From Dokdonella fugitiva (lineage in GTDB: Bacteria; Pseudomonadota; Gammaproteobacteria; Xanthomonadales; Rhodanobacteraceae), in assembly GCF_014138265.1 (NCBI RefSeq), contig NZ_JACGXL010000003.1:186001-250000 (forward strand): a stretch of 64,000 nucleotides of DNA. Direction: 5' to 3'. Below the pieces are notes generated by a model, which was not told the origin of the DNA, did no database searches, and saw only the letters and a list, made by a program, of their open reading frames with translations. The translations under genes and the position numbers were made by a program. Numbering within the stretch: the stretch's first letter is position 1; each line of letters opens with the position of its first letter. Positions 1-7,385 of the stretch are shown here, piece after piece.

Positions 1-2
1 GT

Positions 3-59
3 CGCACGCCCCCCTCGGGCCTGCGGCAGGGCGCCATGGCCGCGTCGATCACGCGATGA
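3..59 (+). CDS. possible 3' end of an upstream gene (partial)
   Basis: An open frame runs in from the left edge and stops at a TGA that overlaps the lpxH start codon in an ATGA arrangement. Only about 18 codons are visible (ending ...AASITR) and they match nothing I recognise. The overlap, together with the lack of a Shine-Dalgarno sequence before lpxH, would fit translational coupling within an operon. The frame could also be chance, because GC-rich DNA has few stop codons. Confidence 0.25.
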   Translation, partial: RTPPSGLRQGAMAASITR

Positions 60-778
60 CGACGCTGTTCGTCTCCGACCTCCACCTCGACGCGAGCCGG
101 CCGCGGATCACCCGGCTGTTCGGCGAATTCGTGCGCGACGAAGCCTCGCGCGCGAATGCGCTGTACATCCTCGGCGACCTGTTCGAGGCGTGGATCGGCG
201 ATGACGCCGACGACGCGACCGGCGACGAGGTCGCCGCCGCGCTCGCGGCGCTGCACGCGCGGGGCGTGCCGAGCTTCTTCATCCACGGCAACCGCGATTT
301 CCTGCTCGGCGACGCGTACGCACGGCGTGCGCGCATGACCTTGCTGCCCGACGCGAGCGTCGTCGAGATCGAAGGCGAACGCACGCTGCTCATGCACGGC
401 GACACGCTGTGCACCGACGACGCGCCGTACCAGGCCTTCCGCGCGCAGGCGCACGCGCCCGCGTGGCAGCGCGCGTTCCTCGCGCGACCGATCGAGGAAC
501 GCCGCGTGTTCGCGGCGCAGGCGCGCGCGGAGAGCCAGCGCTACACGCGTTCGGTCGGCGACGCGATCACCGACGTCAATGCGGAGGCGGTCGCGTCGAC
601 GTTGCGCGCGCACGGCGTGCGCCGCCTCGTCCACGGCCACACGCACCGGCCGGCACGGCACCGGCTCGAACTCGACGGCACGCCGGTCGAACGCATCGTG
701 CTCGGCGACTGGTACGAGCAGGGCAGCGTATTGCGCTGTTCGTACGGCCGCGATCCGGTTCTCGAATCGCTTTCTTGA
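56..778 (+). CDS. lpxH: UDP-2,3-diacylglucosamine diphosphatase LpxH
   Basis: 240 aa, the usual length for LpxH, which hydrolyses UDP-2,3-diacylglucosamine to lipid X and UMP at the inner face of the cytoplasmic membrane in lipid A synthesis. The calcineurin-like metallophosphatase motifs appear in order: SDLHL (about residue 7), GDLFEAW (about 41), GNRDF (about 80), HGD (about 120) and HGHTHRP (about 197). These supply the Mn-binding Asp, His and Asn ligands. The start follows ATGA overlap with an upstream frame, and no ribosome-binding site is visible. The gene converges on a leftward secreted-protein gene 19 bp away, with no obvious terminator between them. Identification is firm. Confidence 0.95.
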   Translation: MTTLFVSDLHLDASRPRITRLFGEFVRDEASRANALYILGDLFEAWIGDDADDATGDEVAAALAALHARGVPSFFIHGNRDFLLGDAYARRARMTLLPDASVVEIEGERTLLMHGDTLCTDDAPYQAFRAQAHAPAWQRAFLARPIEERRVFAAQARAESQRYTRSVGDAITDVNAEAVASTLRAHGVRRLVHGHTHRPARHRLELDGTPVERIVLGDWYEQGSVLRCSYGRDPVLESLS

Positions 779-797
779 GCGCTCGGTTCCGCAGGCT

Positions 798-1295
798 TCA
801 GTCGATGTCGAACGACTGCAGCGTGACGGGCAGGAAACCGTTGCTTTGCAACGTGAACGTGCCGCACGCCCCCGGGATATCGAAGTCGGCCCCGGTAATG
901 ATCAGGTAGTACGCACCCGGAGGCATGTCGGCGTGGAGCATCGGGGTCGTGCCGTCCCCAGTCGTGGTGCAAGGCGCATTGGCGTTGCAGCCGCTCGCCT
1001 CGGGCACGAGATACGCCGCGAGTGTATAGCCCGCGCCACCGACGAACACGATCTGGGTGAAGGTACCGGCATTGATGATGTTGACGTGTACGACGTAGGC
1101 CTGGCCCGGCGCAGTGAAGTTCTGGCAGATTCCCACGATCCCGGTTTCATGGCCGCAGGTGGTGCCGGTGAGCGCAGGATTGCCGGAAGAGTCCATTGCC
1201 CATATGGCGGGCGCAGCGCAAGTCTGCGCCGATGCGACCGAAGCCGACGCGGCGGCAATGATGGCTCCCATGCTGACGGCAGCGGACACGCGCAT
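798..1295 (-). CDS. secreted six-cysteine protein, paralogue 1
   Basis: 165 aa. Residues 1-23 form a signal peptide (MRV, hydrophobic Ala-rich core, ASA-Q cleavage), so the mature protein starts QTCAAP. The mature domain has six cysteines at positions shared with the paralogues at 1335-1838 and 3371-3874. It is rich in Gly, Thr and Ala with alternating hydrophobic residues, suggesting an all-beta extracellular or periplasmic domain. The C-terminus is LPVTLQSFDID. AAGGAG lies 8 nt before the ATG. It follows paralogue 2 by 39 bp on the same strand, so co-transcription is likely. I do not recognise the family; no enzyme motif is visible. Confidence 0.8.
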   Translation of the reverse strand: MRVSAAVSMGAIIAAASASVASAQTCAAPAIWAMDSSGNPALTGTTCGHETGIVGICQNFTAPGQAYVVHVNIINAGTFTQIVFVGGAGYTLAAYLVPEASGCNANAPCTTTGDGTTPMLHADMPPGAYYLIITGADFDIPGACGTFTLQSNGFLPVTLQSFDID

Positions 1296-1334
1296 GTCGA
1301 TGGCTCCTTGCGGTGAGGGTACGCGAACGATGGT

Positions 1335-1838
1335 TCAATCGACGTCGAACGACTGCAATGTCACCGGCAGGAAGCCGTCGCTCGCCGCCGTGAACGTGCC
1401 GCATGAACCGGGGGCATCGAAATCGGCACCGGTGATGATCAGGTAATACGCGCCCGGCGGGATGTCGGCGTGCAGCATATGCGTCGTGCCGTCGCCCGTC
1501 GTCGTGCACGCGGCATTCGCATTGCAGCCGCTCGCTTCGGGCACGAGGTAGGCCGCGAGCGTGTAGCCCGGACCACCTGTGAACGCGATATCCGTGAACG
1601 TCGCGGGCGCGATGACGTTGATGCGCACGACGTACGCCGCACCCGGTGCCGTGAACGTCTGGCACGTACCGACGATGCCGGTTTCATGGCCGCAGGTCGT
1701 GCCGGTGAGGGCAGGATTGCCGGAGACGTCCATGGCCCATACCGCGGGCGAAGCGCAGGTCTGGGCGACCGCGAGGGACGAAAGGCCGAAGCCGGCGACG
1801 ATCGCGCCGAGCGCGAGGGAACGAGCGATGACGGACAT
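1335..1838 (-). CDS. secreted six-cysteine protein, paralogue 2
   Basis: 167 aa using the ATG at 1838, which has GGGAGG four bases upstream. An in-frame start 19 codons earlier would place charged residues before the signal peptide and is less likely. Signal peptide is about residues 1-25 (MSVIARSLALG..., cleavage after VAQ or AVA). The mature part is very close to paralogue 1: the stretches from GNPALTGTTCGHE and AAYLVPEASGCNAN to YYLIITGADFD are shared almost unchanged. It keeps the same six cysteines and the LPVTLQSFDVD tail. The pair looks like a recent tandem duplication. Function unknown. Confidence 0.8.
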   Translation of the reverse strand: MSVIARSLALGAIVAGFGLSSLAVAQTCASPAVWAMDVSGNPALTGTTCGHETGIVGTCQTFTAPGAAYVVRINVIAPATFTDIAFTGGPGYTLAAYLVPEASGCNANAACTTTGDGTTHMLHADIPPGAYYLIITGADFDAPGSCGTFTAASDGFLPVTLQSFDVD

Positions 1839-1858
1839 GCAGCCTCCCGGAGGTGAAG

Positions 1859-1881
1859 CCCGTCGGCGGCCTGCCGACGGG
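1859..1881 (-). terminator. GC-rich hairpin without U-tract
   Basis: A perfect 9-bp stem (CCCGTCGGC with GCCGACGGG, 5-nt loop) lies 20 bp after the stop of the 1901-3301 gene and just before the Shine-Dalgarno of paralogue 2. No T-run follows on the minus strand. It may be a weak terminator, an mRNA end protector or an attenuator between the two genes. Confidence 0.45.
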
Positions 1882-1900
1882 GTTGCAAACTGCACTTATA

Positions 1901-3301
1901 TCACTTCGCGACGACCTTCTGCGCTCCGCTCAACGGCGCCTTCTCGCCGGTGCCCTTGACCGTGCCGATCTGGTACCAGTAGGTCCGACCCGACACCGCG
2001 CTGTTGTCGCGGTACTGGTACGTGCCGAATGCATTGCCTTCGTCGTCCGCCGCGCGGATGAGTTCCTTGTTCACGCGCACGAACGGCCCCGTCTCGGAAT
2101 CGGCGCGGTAAATGACGTAGGCGTACACCGTGCCTTCGTTCGTGACCGACCACTTCAGCAGCGGGCCATTCCCCGGCGGCGGCGCGCTCTCGTCCTTGTG
2201 GACTTCCTGCTTGATCGCCTGCTTGAGGTCCAGCCCGCCGGGCGTTCCGCTCGGGGTTGCCGAAGCCGTGCTCGACGCCTGCCCTGACTTCTCGAGTTCC
2301 TTCTCGAAATCATGCACGACGTAGTCGGGCGGGAGCAGCATGCCGACGACTTCGATCGGCAGCGTCCGCTCGGAGTCGGGCAGCTCGACCTGGATGTTTC
2401 CCTGCAAGCGGCCGACCTGCTGGTCGTTCGCGACGGTGATGCGCAGCATCCGGCATCCCGTAGCCGCGGGTACGCAAGGTACCGCCGCCACCTTTCCCTT
2501 GACGCCTTCGAGGCGCGTCGCGCCGACGTTGAAGTCCTTGCCCGATTCGCTCGTCAGGCGCAGCAGGAACTCGTTCTTCGCATTCGTGCGCATGAGGCCA
2601 AAGGAGAACGGGTTGCCACTCGGCGCCACTTCACCGAGGACGTTGACATCGACCGAGATCCACGCCTGGGACTGCTGCGGCGCATTGATCTTGAGCTTGA
2701 TCTTCTCGTGCTGCAGTCCCCACGGAGCGTCCTTGCGCAAGGTCGCGACGACCGTGCGGCCGTCCTCGCCGACGCGCGCGTCGATGTAGGCGGGCTTGTC
2801 GGTCACGGCCAGGATGCGGAAATCGGCGACCTCGCGGCTGCTCAGAGAAATCGACTTGGTCGGCATCGCGCCGTCGATTTTCACCGCCTCGAAATCGATC
2901 TTCGGTGCGATCTCGTCGAGGACGGTCGAAACGAACGCATGCACGCTCGCGCCACGGACGGCCAGTGGACCCGGCTCGCTCGTATGGAAGCGGAACGAGC
3001 GCTTCACGAACCCGACGCTGTCGCGCAGCTCGACTGTGGCCTTCAGGTACGCAGTGCCGTGGGCAGGCACCGTCGTGCCCTGCTCGATCGTGTCCCACGG
3101 CAAGGCTGCTTCACCCTTGCTGATCGTGATCGGTTTGTCGCCATCGTTCTTGAGCTGGATATCACATGAAACGATCTCGAACTGCTGGTGTTCGCCGATC
3201 CGGCACGGTGAAACATCCAGATGGGTCTTGGGAGCAGGCGCGGGGGCTGCTGCGGCGAGCAGCGACAGTATCAATGCGGTGGCTGGGAGCATTCTGGACA
3301 T
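1901..3301 (-). CDS. exported protein with DUF1573/Ig-like domains
   Basis: 466 aa from the ATG at 3301; the ATG at 3292 (MLPATALIL...) is equally possible, as neither has a clear ribosome-binding site. An N-terminal hydrophobic signal sequence ends at AAAAPAPAP. Residues about 30-130 have the 'NDGDKPI...PAHGTA...FHTSEP' layout of DUF1573-type Ig-like domains. A second similar module follows, then a Pro/Ser/Thr-rich linker (about 340-375) and a C-terminal fibronectin-III-like domain (YVIYRADSETGPF...TYWYQIGTV). It probably acts in the periplasm or outside as a structural or binding protein. It lies between the six-cysteine paralogues on the same strand. A U-tract terminator ends only about 10 bp before its start, so it may rely on read-through or its own promoter. 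Confidence 0.75.
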   Translation of the reverse strand: MSRMLPATALILSLLAAAAPAPAPKTHLDVSPCRIGEHQQFEIVSCDIQLKNDGDKPITISKGEAALPWDTIEQGTTVPAHGTAYLKATVELRDSVGFVKRSFRFHTSEPGPLAVRGASVHAFVSTVLDEIAPKIDFEAVKIDGAMPTKSISLSSREVADFRILAVTDKPAYIDARVGEDGRTVVATLRKDAPWGLQHEKIKLKINAPQQSQAWISVDVNVLGEVAPSGNPFSFGLMRTNAKNEFLLRLTSESGKDFNVGATRLEGVKGKVAAVPCVPAATGCRMLRITVANDQQVGRLQGNIQVELPDSERTLPIEVVGMLLPPDYVVHDFEKELEKSGQASSTASATPSGTPGGLDLKQAIKQEVHKDESAPPPGNGPLLKWSVTNEGTVYAYVIYRADSETGPFVRVNKELIRAADDEGNAFGTYQYRDNSAVSGRTYWYQIGTVKGTGEKAPLSGAQKVVAK

Positions 3302-3311
3302 CCGTGGAAAT

Positions 3312-3341
3312 AAAAAACCCACCTGCGTCGCCGCAGGTGGG
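3312..3341 (-). terminator. intrinsic terminator after paralogue 3
   Basis: On the minus strand a 10-bp perfect stem (3332-3341 with 3318-3327, 4-nt loop) is followed by six T residues (A-run 3312-3317). It sits 30 bp after the stop of the 3371-3874 gene and immediately before the next gene. Confidence 0.9.
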
Positions 3342-3370
3342 TCGAGTCAGATCACGAAAAGCCGATAGGC

Positions 3371-3874
3371 TTAGCCGACCGTGAAGCTCTGCAGCGTGAC
3401 CGGCAGCGTGCCGTTCGAGGAAGCGGTGAACGTACCGCAAGCACCCGGCGCGTCGAAATCGGCGCCCGTGATGATCAGGTAGTAGTTACCCGGCGGGACG
3501 TCGCCATGCAGCATGTGCGTCGTACCGTCACCGGTCGTCGTGCACGCAGCGTTGGCATTGCAGCCGCTCGCCGACGGAACCAGGTACGCGGCGATCGTGT
3601 AGCCCGCGCCACCCGTGAACGTAACGTCGGTGAACGTGCCGGCAGCGGTCACGTTGATCTGCGCGACGTAAGCGGCGCCCGGCGCCGTGAACGTCTGGCA
3701 GGTACCCGTGATGCCGGCCTCGTGGCCGCAGGTCGTGTCATTGATCGGCGGGTTGCCGGCCGCGTCCGGCGTCCAGCTGGCCGGGGCCGCGCACGTCTGG
3801 GCGCCGGCGGAGACGCTGAACAGCGTGGCGAGGGCCGCCGCGCCGATCGTTGCAGAGAGCAGATTGCGCTTCAT
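3371..3874 (-). CDS. secreted six-cysteine protein, paralogue 3
   Basis: 167 aa. Signal peptide is about residues 1-25 (MKRN..., Ala/Leu core, SAGAQ), with AGGAG nine bases before the ATG. The mature domain aligns end to end with the other two paralogues: same six cysteines, same TTCGHE, AAYLVP-ASGCNANAACTTTGDGT and YYLIITGADFDAPGACGTFT blocks, and tail LPVTLQSFTVG. It is the most diverged of the three at its N-terminal third. It follows the 252-aa gene by 52 bp with no hairpin between, so both probably share the promoter at 4770-4798. It ends in a strong terminator. Function unknown. Confidence 0.8.
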   Translation of the reverse strand: MKRNLLSATIGAAALATLFSVSAGAQTCAAPASWTPDAAGNPPINDTTCGHEAGITGTCQTFTAPGAAYVAQINVTAAGTFTDVTFTGGAGYTIAAYLVPSASGCNANAACTTTGDGTTHMLHGDVPPGNYYLIITGADFDAPGACGTFTASSNGTLPVTLQSFTVG

Positions 3875-3926
3875 GTATCGTCACTCCTATTCGATATTTA
3901 TAAAACTCGACCAACAAAACCGCTGA

Positions 3927-4685
3927 TTAGCTGCCGATGTAGGTCTGGCGACGCGAATCGAAGCGATCGAAACCGACCACCTGGGTGGCATGGTTGTTCT
4001 TGAAGGCCGCACTCGGTGCCGCCAGGCCCAGCGAAGCGGCCGAAACGCCACCCCATGCCGCGTTGTCGAGGTTCGCGATCGAACCCGAAGCGGCTGGTTC
4101 GGTCGTACCGGCAGCGGCATTGACCCAGTACGTCAGCGAACCGGCAGCGCCGGCGCCGACCGTCAGCTTGCCTTCGATGCGGTTCACGCCCGGCAGCAGG
4201 TCCGTCGCGAACGTCGACTGGCAGATGAAGCCAGCCGCGCTGCACTGCGCGAAGAACTTGACGCGCTTGGCACCCGCCGGACCCGCGACGAGCGAGACGC
4301 GCAGCAGGCGGTTGAAGCCGTTCGCCGTCGTCGTCGCCGGAGCCTGGAACAGGACGACGTTGTCCGTCGCGCTGAACGCGGTCAGGGCGGTGTTGTCGAC
4401 GAGGAACTGGAAGCGGTAGGACGGCTCGGAAGCCGCGTGGTCATAACGCACGGTCGCCGCGGCGGAAACGCTCGGGCCGAGCGACGAGTTCAGCTTGCAC
4501 TCGGTCGCGTCCAGACCCGGCGTAGCGATCGCGAGGGCCGACGTCGACGGAGGCAGCACGGCCTTGCTCGTCCACGCGCCACCGTCGGCCGTGGTCGGAC
4601 CGGCCGGGCACGCCGCCATCGCACTGCCCGCGAAACCGCAGAGGCCAACGAGAGCCAGCGACAGAACCTTGATCTTGGTGTTCAT
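3927..4685 (-). CDS. secreted protein of unknown function
   Basis: 252 aa. A clear signal peptide (MNTKIKVLSLALVGLCGF...SAMA, about 24 residues) precedes a mature protein starting ACPAGPTT. It is Ala/Thr/Ser-rich with few charges and has a handful of cysteines (ACP, ECK, QCSAAGFICQ) that could form disulfides. GGGAGAT lies 7 nt before the ATG, and a near-consensus sigma-70 promoter lies about 85 bp upstream. No catalytic motif is visible. The pattern FNRLLRVSL...KRVKFFAQC suggests a beta-sandwich binding domain, but that is a guess. Likely first gene of an operon with paralogue 3. Confidence 0.7.
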   Translation of the reverse strand: MNTKIKVLSLALVGLCGFAGSAMAACPAGPTTADGGAWTSKAVLPPSTSALAIATPGLDATECKLNSSLGPSVSAAATVRYDHAASEPSYRFQFLVDNTALTAFSATDNVVLFQAPATTTANGFNRLLRVSLVAGPAGAKRVKFFAQCSAAGFICQSTFATDLLPGVNRIEGKLTVGAGAAGSLTYWVNAAAGTTEPAASGSIANLDNAAWGGVSAASLGLAAPSAAFKNNHATQVVGFDRFDSRRQTYIGS

Positions 4686-5056
4686 TGAGATATCTCCCAG
4701 AGTGTCTCGGGCGGAGCGCCTGCTCCCGTCCCCATTGGTTTAGTGGTCAACCAAGCCCGATCCGCGCGGACGATAGTGAAGTCTTAACACCGTGTCAACA
4801 CGAACCGAGCGTGGGCCTGGCCGACCATCCAGTTTCGAGACGGACACCCCATTTCGGGGGGGTCCGGACCCGGCCGGCGGCGCATCGCCTCCAGCCCACG
4901 CAGCTAAATGACGCACGAGCGGAGGGAAACCGGACACGGCTACATCGGCCTGCCGCATTCATATACGGAACGAGCCCCTGAAAGGGATCACGGTCCCCTC
5001 CTTCCGGCCCGGCGCGGGGCCTGGTTCGCACGGCCGCGTTGACCTCGTCCGGCACG
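4686..5056. other. divergent intergenic region (371 bp)
   Basis: Lies between the leftward secreted-protein operon and the rightward glycosyltransferase operon. It holds the leftward promoter at 4770-4798. I saw no convincing rightward promoter, RNA gene or coding frame in the rest. Confidence 0.6.
4770..4798 (-). promoter_or_regulatory. sigma-70 promoter for the secreted-protein operon
   Basis: Minus strand: TTGACA (4793-4798), exactly 17 bp spacer, TATCGT (4770-4775). The -35 is perfect and the -10 matches at four of six positions. It drives the gene starting at 4685 and probably paralogue 3. Confidence 0.8.
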
Positions 5057-5839
5057 ATGCGCAGAATCGCCGTCCCCTTCGCAACACCCGCTCCCGTGAC
5101 CGCTCGCCCGCCCGCCCTCCGTGCCGCCGATTGCCTGGCGGTGATTCCCGCACGCGATGAAGCCGCCACCGTCGGTGCGGTCGTCGCGGGCGTGCGCGAG
5201 GCGCTCGGCTGCGCGGTGCTCGTGGTGGACGACGCGAGCCACGATGAAACCGGCGCGGCCGCTCGCGCTGCGGGCGCACAGTCGCTGCGCCTGTCGTTCG
5301 GGCTGGGTGCCTGGGGCGCGACGCAGACGGGCATCCGCTACGCGCAGCGCAACGGCTATGCCGGCGTCGTCACGCTCGACGCCGACGGCCAGCACGAGCC
5401 CGCCTCGCTGCCGGCGCTGTTCGAGGCCCAGCAAAGAACCGCCGCGAACGTCGTGATCGGCACCTGCGTCGGGCGCCTCAGTCGCGCCAAGCGCGTCGCG
5501 TGGCTCTACCTGCGCGGGCTGACCGGGCTGCGGCTCACCGATTTCACCTCGGGCCTGCGCCTGTACGATGCTCGGGCCGTCGCCATCCTGGCCGGCCCGG
5601 AAGCGAGCCTGCTGGACTACCAGGACGTCGGCGTGCTCATGTTGCTGGCGAAGAACGGCCTGCGCATCGACGAAACGCCGGTGCCCATGCTGCCGCGCCG
5701 CGAGGGACATTCGCGCGTGTTCGCGTCGTGGCCGGTGGTCGCGCGCTACATGATGCACACCACCGTGCTGTGCCTGGCGCAGATCGACGCCGGACGACGC
5801 AAGGAGAAGGTCTTGCAGGAAGGCTGTTCCGCATGCTGA
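5057..5839 (+). CDS. family 2 glycosyltransferase (DPM1-like)
   Basis: 260 aa from the ATG at 5057; a TTG six codons upstream is possible. GT-A fold motifs: VIPARDEAATV (nucleotide-binding start), VVDDASHDET, LDADGQHEP (DxD-type metal site) and the GTCVGR and DFTSGLRLYD blocks typical of dolichyl-phosphate-mannose-synthase-like enzymes. There are no C-terminal membrane helices, so it is probably a soluble or peripheral enzyme moving a sugar from a nucleotide donor to a lipid carrier. The next gene (DUF2304) overlaps its stop and commonly accompanies this class; a GT4 gene follows. Donor and acceptor cannot be told from sequence. Confidence 0.85.
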   Translation: MRRIAVPFATPAPVTARPPALRAADCLAVIPARDEAATVGAVVAGVREALGCAVLVVDDASHDETGAAARAAGAQSLRLSFGLGAWGATQTGIRYAQRNGYAGVVTLDADGQHEPASLPALFEAQQRTAANVVIGTCVGRLSRAKRVAWLYLRGLTGLRLTDFTSGLRLYDARAVAILAGPEASLLDYQDVGVLMLLAKNGLRIDETPVPMLPRREGHSRVFASWPVVARYMMHTTVLCLAQIDAGRRKEKVLQEGCSAC

Positions 5840-6216
5840 CCGGGCAAATCACTTCGGCCATCCTCGGCATCGCCCTCGCCGGCGCGATCCTGTTCCTCGT
5901 GCGTCGCGACCATCTGCACGGGCCGTACGCCGTCTGGTGGTTCGTGATCGCCGCGGCGACGTTCCTGCTCGGCGTGTTCCCGCGCATCGTCATCTGGCTC
6001 GGTCACCAGACCGGGATCTTCTATGCACCGGTACTGCCGATCATCATCGGCCTTTCGCTCGTGCTCATCCGCCTGCTCAAGCTCGACGTCGATCGCTCCA
6101 AGCAGGAGCGACGCATCCGCCGCCTGACCCAGAAGCTCGCGATCCTCGAACAGGAACTGACCCGGCTCGGCGGCAACCCGCCTGCGGAAGCCCCGGGCGA
6201 CGACGAAGACAGCTGA
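5833..6216 (+). CDS. DUF2304 family membrane protein
   Basis: 127 aa. The ATG overlaps the end of the GT2 gene by 7 bp, indicating translational coupling. Three hydrophobic segments (about residues 4-20, 31-50 and 62-80) are followed by a charged, probably coiled-coil tail (DRSKQERRIRRLTQKLAILEQ) and an acidic end. This is the standard layout of DUF2304, small proteins encoded next to GT2 enzymes; they are thought to anchor or partner the transferase, but the role is not established. A second acidic C-terminus (PGDDEDS) is visible. Confidence 0.8.
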   Translation: MLTGQITSAILGIALAGAILFLVRRDHLHGPYAVWWFVIAAATFLLGVFPRIVIWLGHQTGIFYAPVLPIIIGLSLVLIRLLKLDVDRSKQERRIRRLTQKLAILEQELTRLGGNPPAEAPGDDEDS

Positions 6217-6230
6217 ATACGCGCCGGCGC

Positions 6231-7385
6231 ATGCGCATCCTGCATCTGGGCAAGTACTACGTTCCGCAGCGCGGCGGCATCGAACGCCACACGCAGGCCC
6301 TCGCCGAAGCATGCGTGCGCGCCGGTGATCCGGTCGCCGTGCTCGTCCATCGCGCGCCGGGACACTGGCGCGGCACGCGCGAGCTCATCGCCGGCGTCGA
6401 AGTCCGCCGCGCGGGATGCATCGCTGCGCCCGTCTACACGCCGCTGAGCCCGGCATATCCGTTCGAACTCTCCCGCGCGCTGCGCGAATTCGCGCCCGAC
6501 CTGCTGCACATGCACCTGCCGAACCCGTCCTGTTTCGCCGCGCTCGCGAGTCCCGCCGCGCGGCGCCTGCCGTGGATCGTGCACTGGCACGCCGACGTGC
6601 CGCCCGACGCGCCCGACTGGCGCCTGCGCCTCGGCTACCGCGTCTATCGCCCGTTCGAGCAGGCCGTGCTCGCGCGCGCCGCGAGCGTGATCGCGACGTC
6701 GCAACCGTACTTCGAGGCGAGCCGCGCGTTGCAGGCGTGGCGCTCCAAGGTGCGCATCGTCCCGCTCGGCATCGACGCGGCGCGCGCCACCGCGCCGCGC
6801 GCGGACCTGTGGCCGGCGACGGACGGCGTACGCCTGCTCGCCGTCGGCCGGCTCGGCCGCTACAAGGGCTTCGACGTGCTCGTCGACGCATTGGCGTCGA
6901 CGGCGGACGCCAGCCTGCTGCTCGTCGGCGACGGCGAGTGCGCGCGCGAACTGCGCGCGCTCGCCCGCGCGCGCGGCGTGGATGGGCGCATCGCTTTCGC
7001 GGGCGACATCGATGACGCGACGCTGGAGGCCGCGTATGCGGCGGCGGACGCGTTCATTCTCCCCTCGCTCGACCGCGGCGAAGCCTTCGGCCTCGTGCTG
7101 CTCGAGGCGATGCGCGCCGGGCTTCCCGTCGTCGCGAGCGCGATACCGGGCTCGGGCGTCGGCTTCGTCGTCGCCGACGGCGAATCGGGCCTGTTGGTCG
7201 AACCCGGCGACCGCGTCGCGCTCGCCGCCGCGCTCGTTCGCCTGCGCGACCCTGCGCTGCGCGCACGCCTCGGCGACGCCGGGCGCGAGCGCTGGAACGC
7301 GCTGTTCACGCTCGACCGCAGCGTGCGATCCGTGCGGGCGATCTACGCAGCCGCATCAGCCGGCAATCCGGGCTCCGCCGGCTGA
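6231..7385 (+). CDS. family 4 glycosyltransferase (GT-B)
   Basis: 384 aa. Begins MRILHLGKYYVPQRGGIERH, the GT4 start with the Gly-Gly loop. Later come a VGRLGRYKGFDVLVDAL block (start of the nucleotide-sugar domain, about residue 204), VGDGE, and the E-x7-E signature EAFGLVLLE (about 283-291). It probably adds a sugar from a nucleotide donor to a lipid- or glycan-linked acceptor with retention of configuration at the cytoplasmic face. It sits 14 bp after the DUF2304 gene. Its last 43 bp overlap the end of a convergent membrane-protein gene. Specific sugar unknown. Confidence 0.87.
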   Translation: MRILHLGKYYVPQRGGIERHTQALAEACVRAGDPVAVLVHRAPGHWRGTRELIAGVEVRRAGCIAAPVYTPLSPAYPFELSRALREFAPDLLHMHLPNPSCFAALASPAARRLPWIVHWHADVPPDAPDWRLRLGYRVYRPFEQAVLARAASVIATSQPYFEASRALQAWRSKVRIVPLGIDAARATAPRADLWPATDGVRLLAVGRLGRYKGFDVLVDALASTADASLLLVGDGECARELRALARARGVDGRIAFAGDIDDATLEAAYAAADAFILPSLDRGEAFGLVLLEAMRAGLPVVASAIPGSGVGFVVADGESGLLVEPGDRVALAAALVRLRDPALRARLGDAGRERWNALFTLDRSVRSVRAIYAAASAGNPGSAG

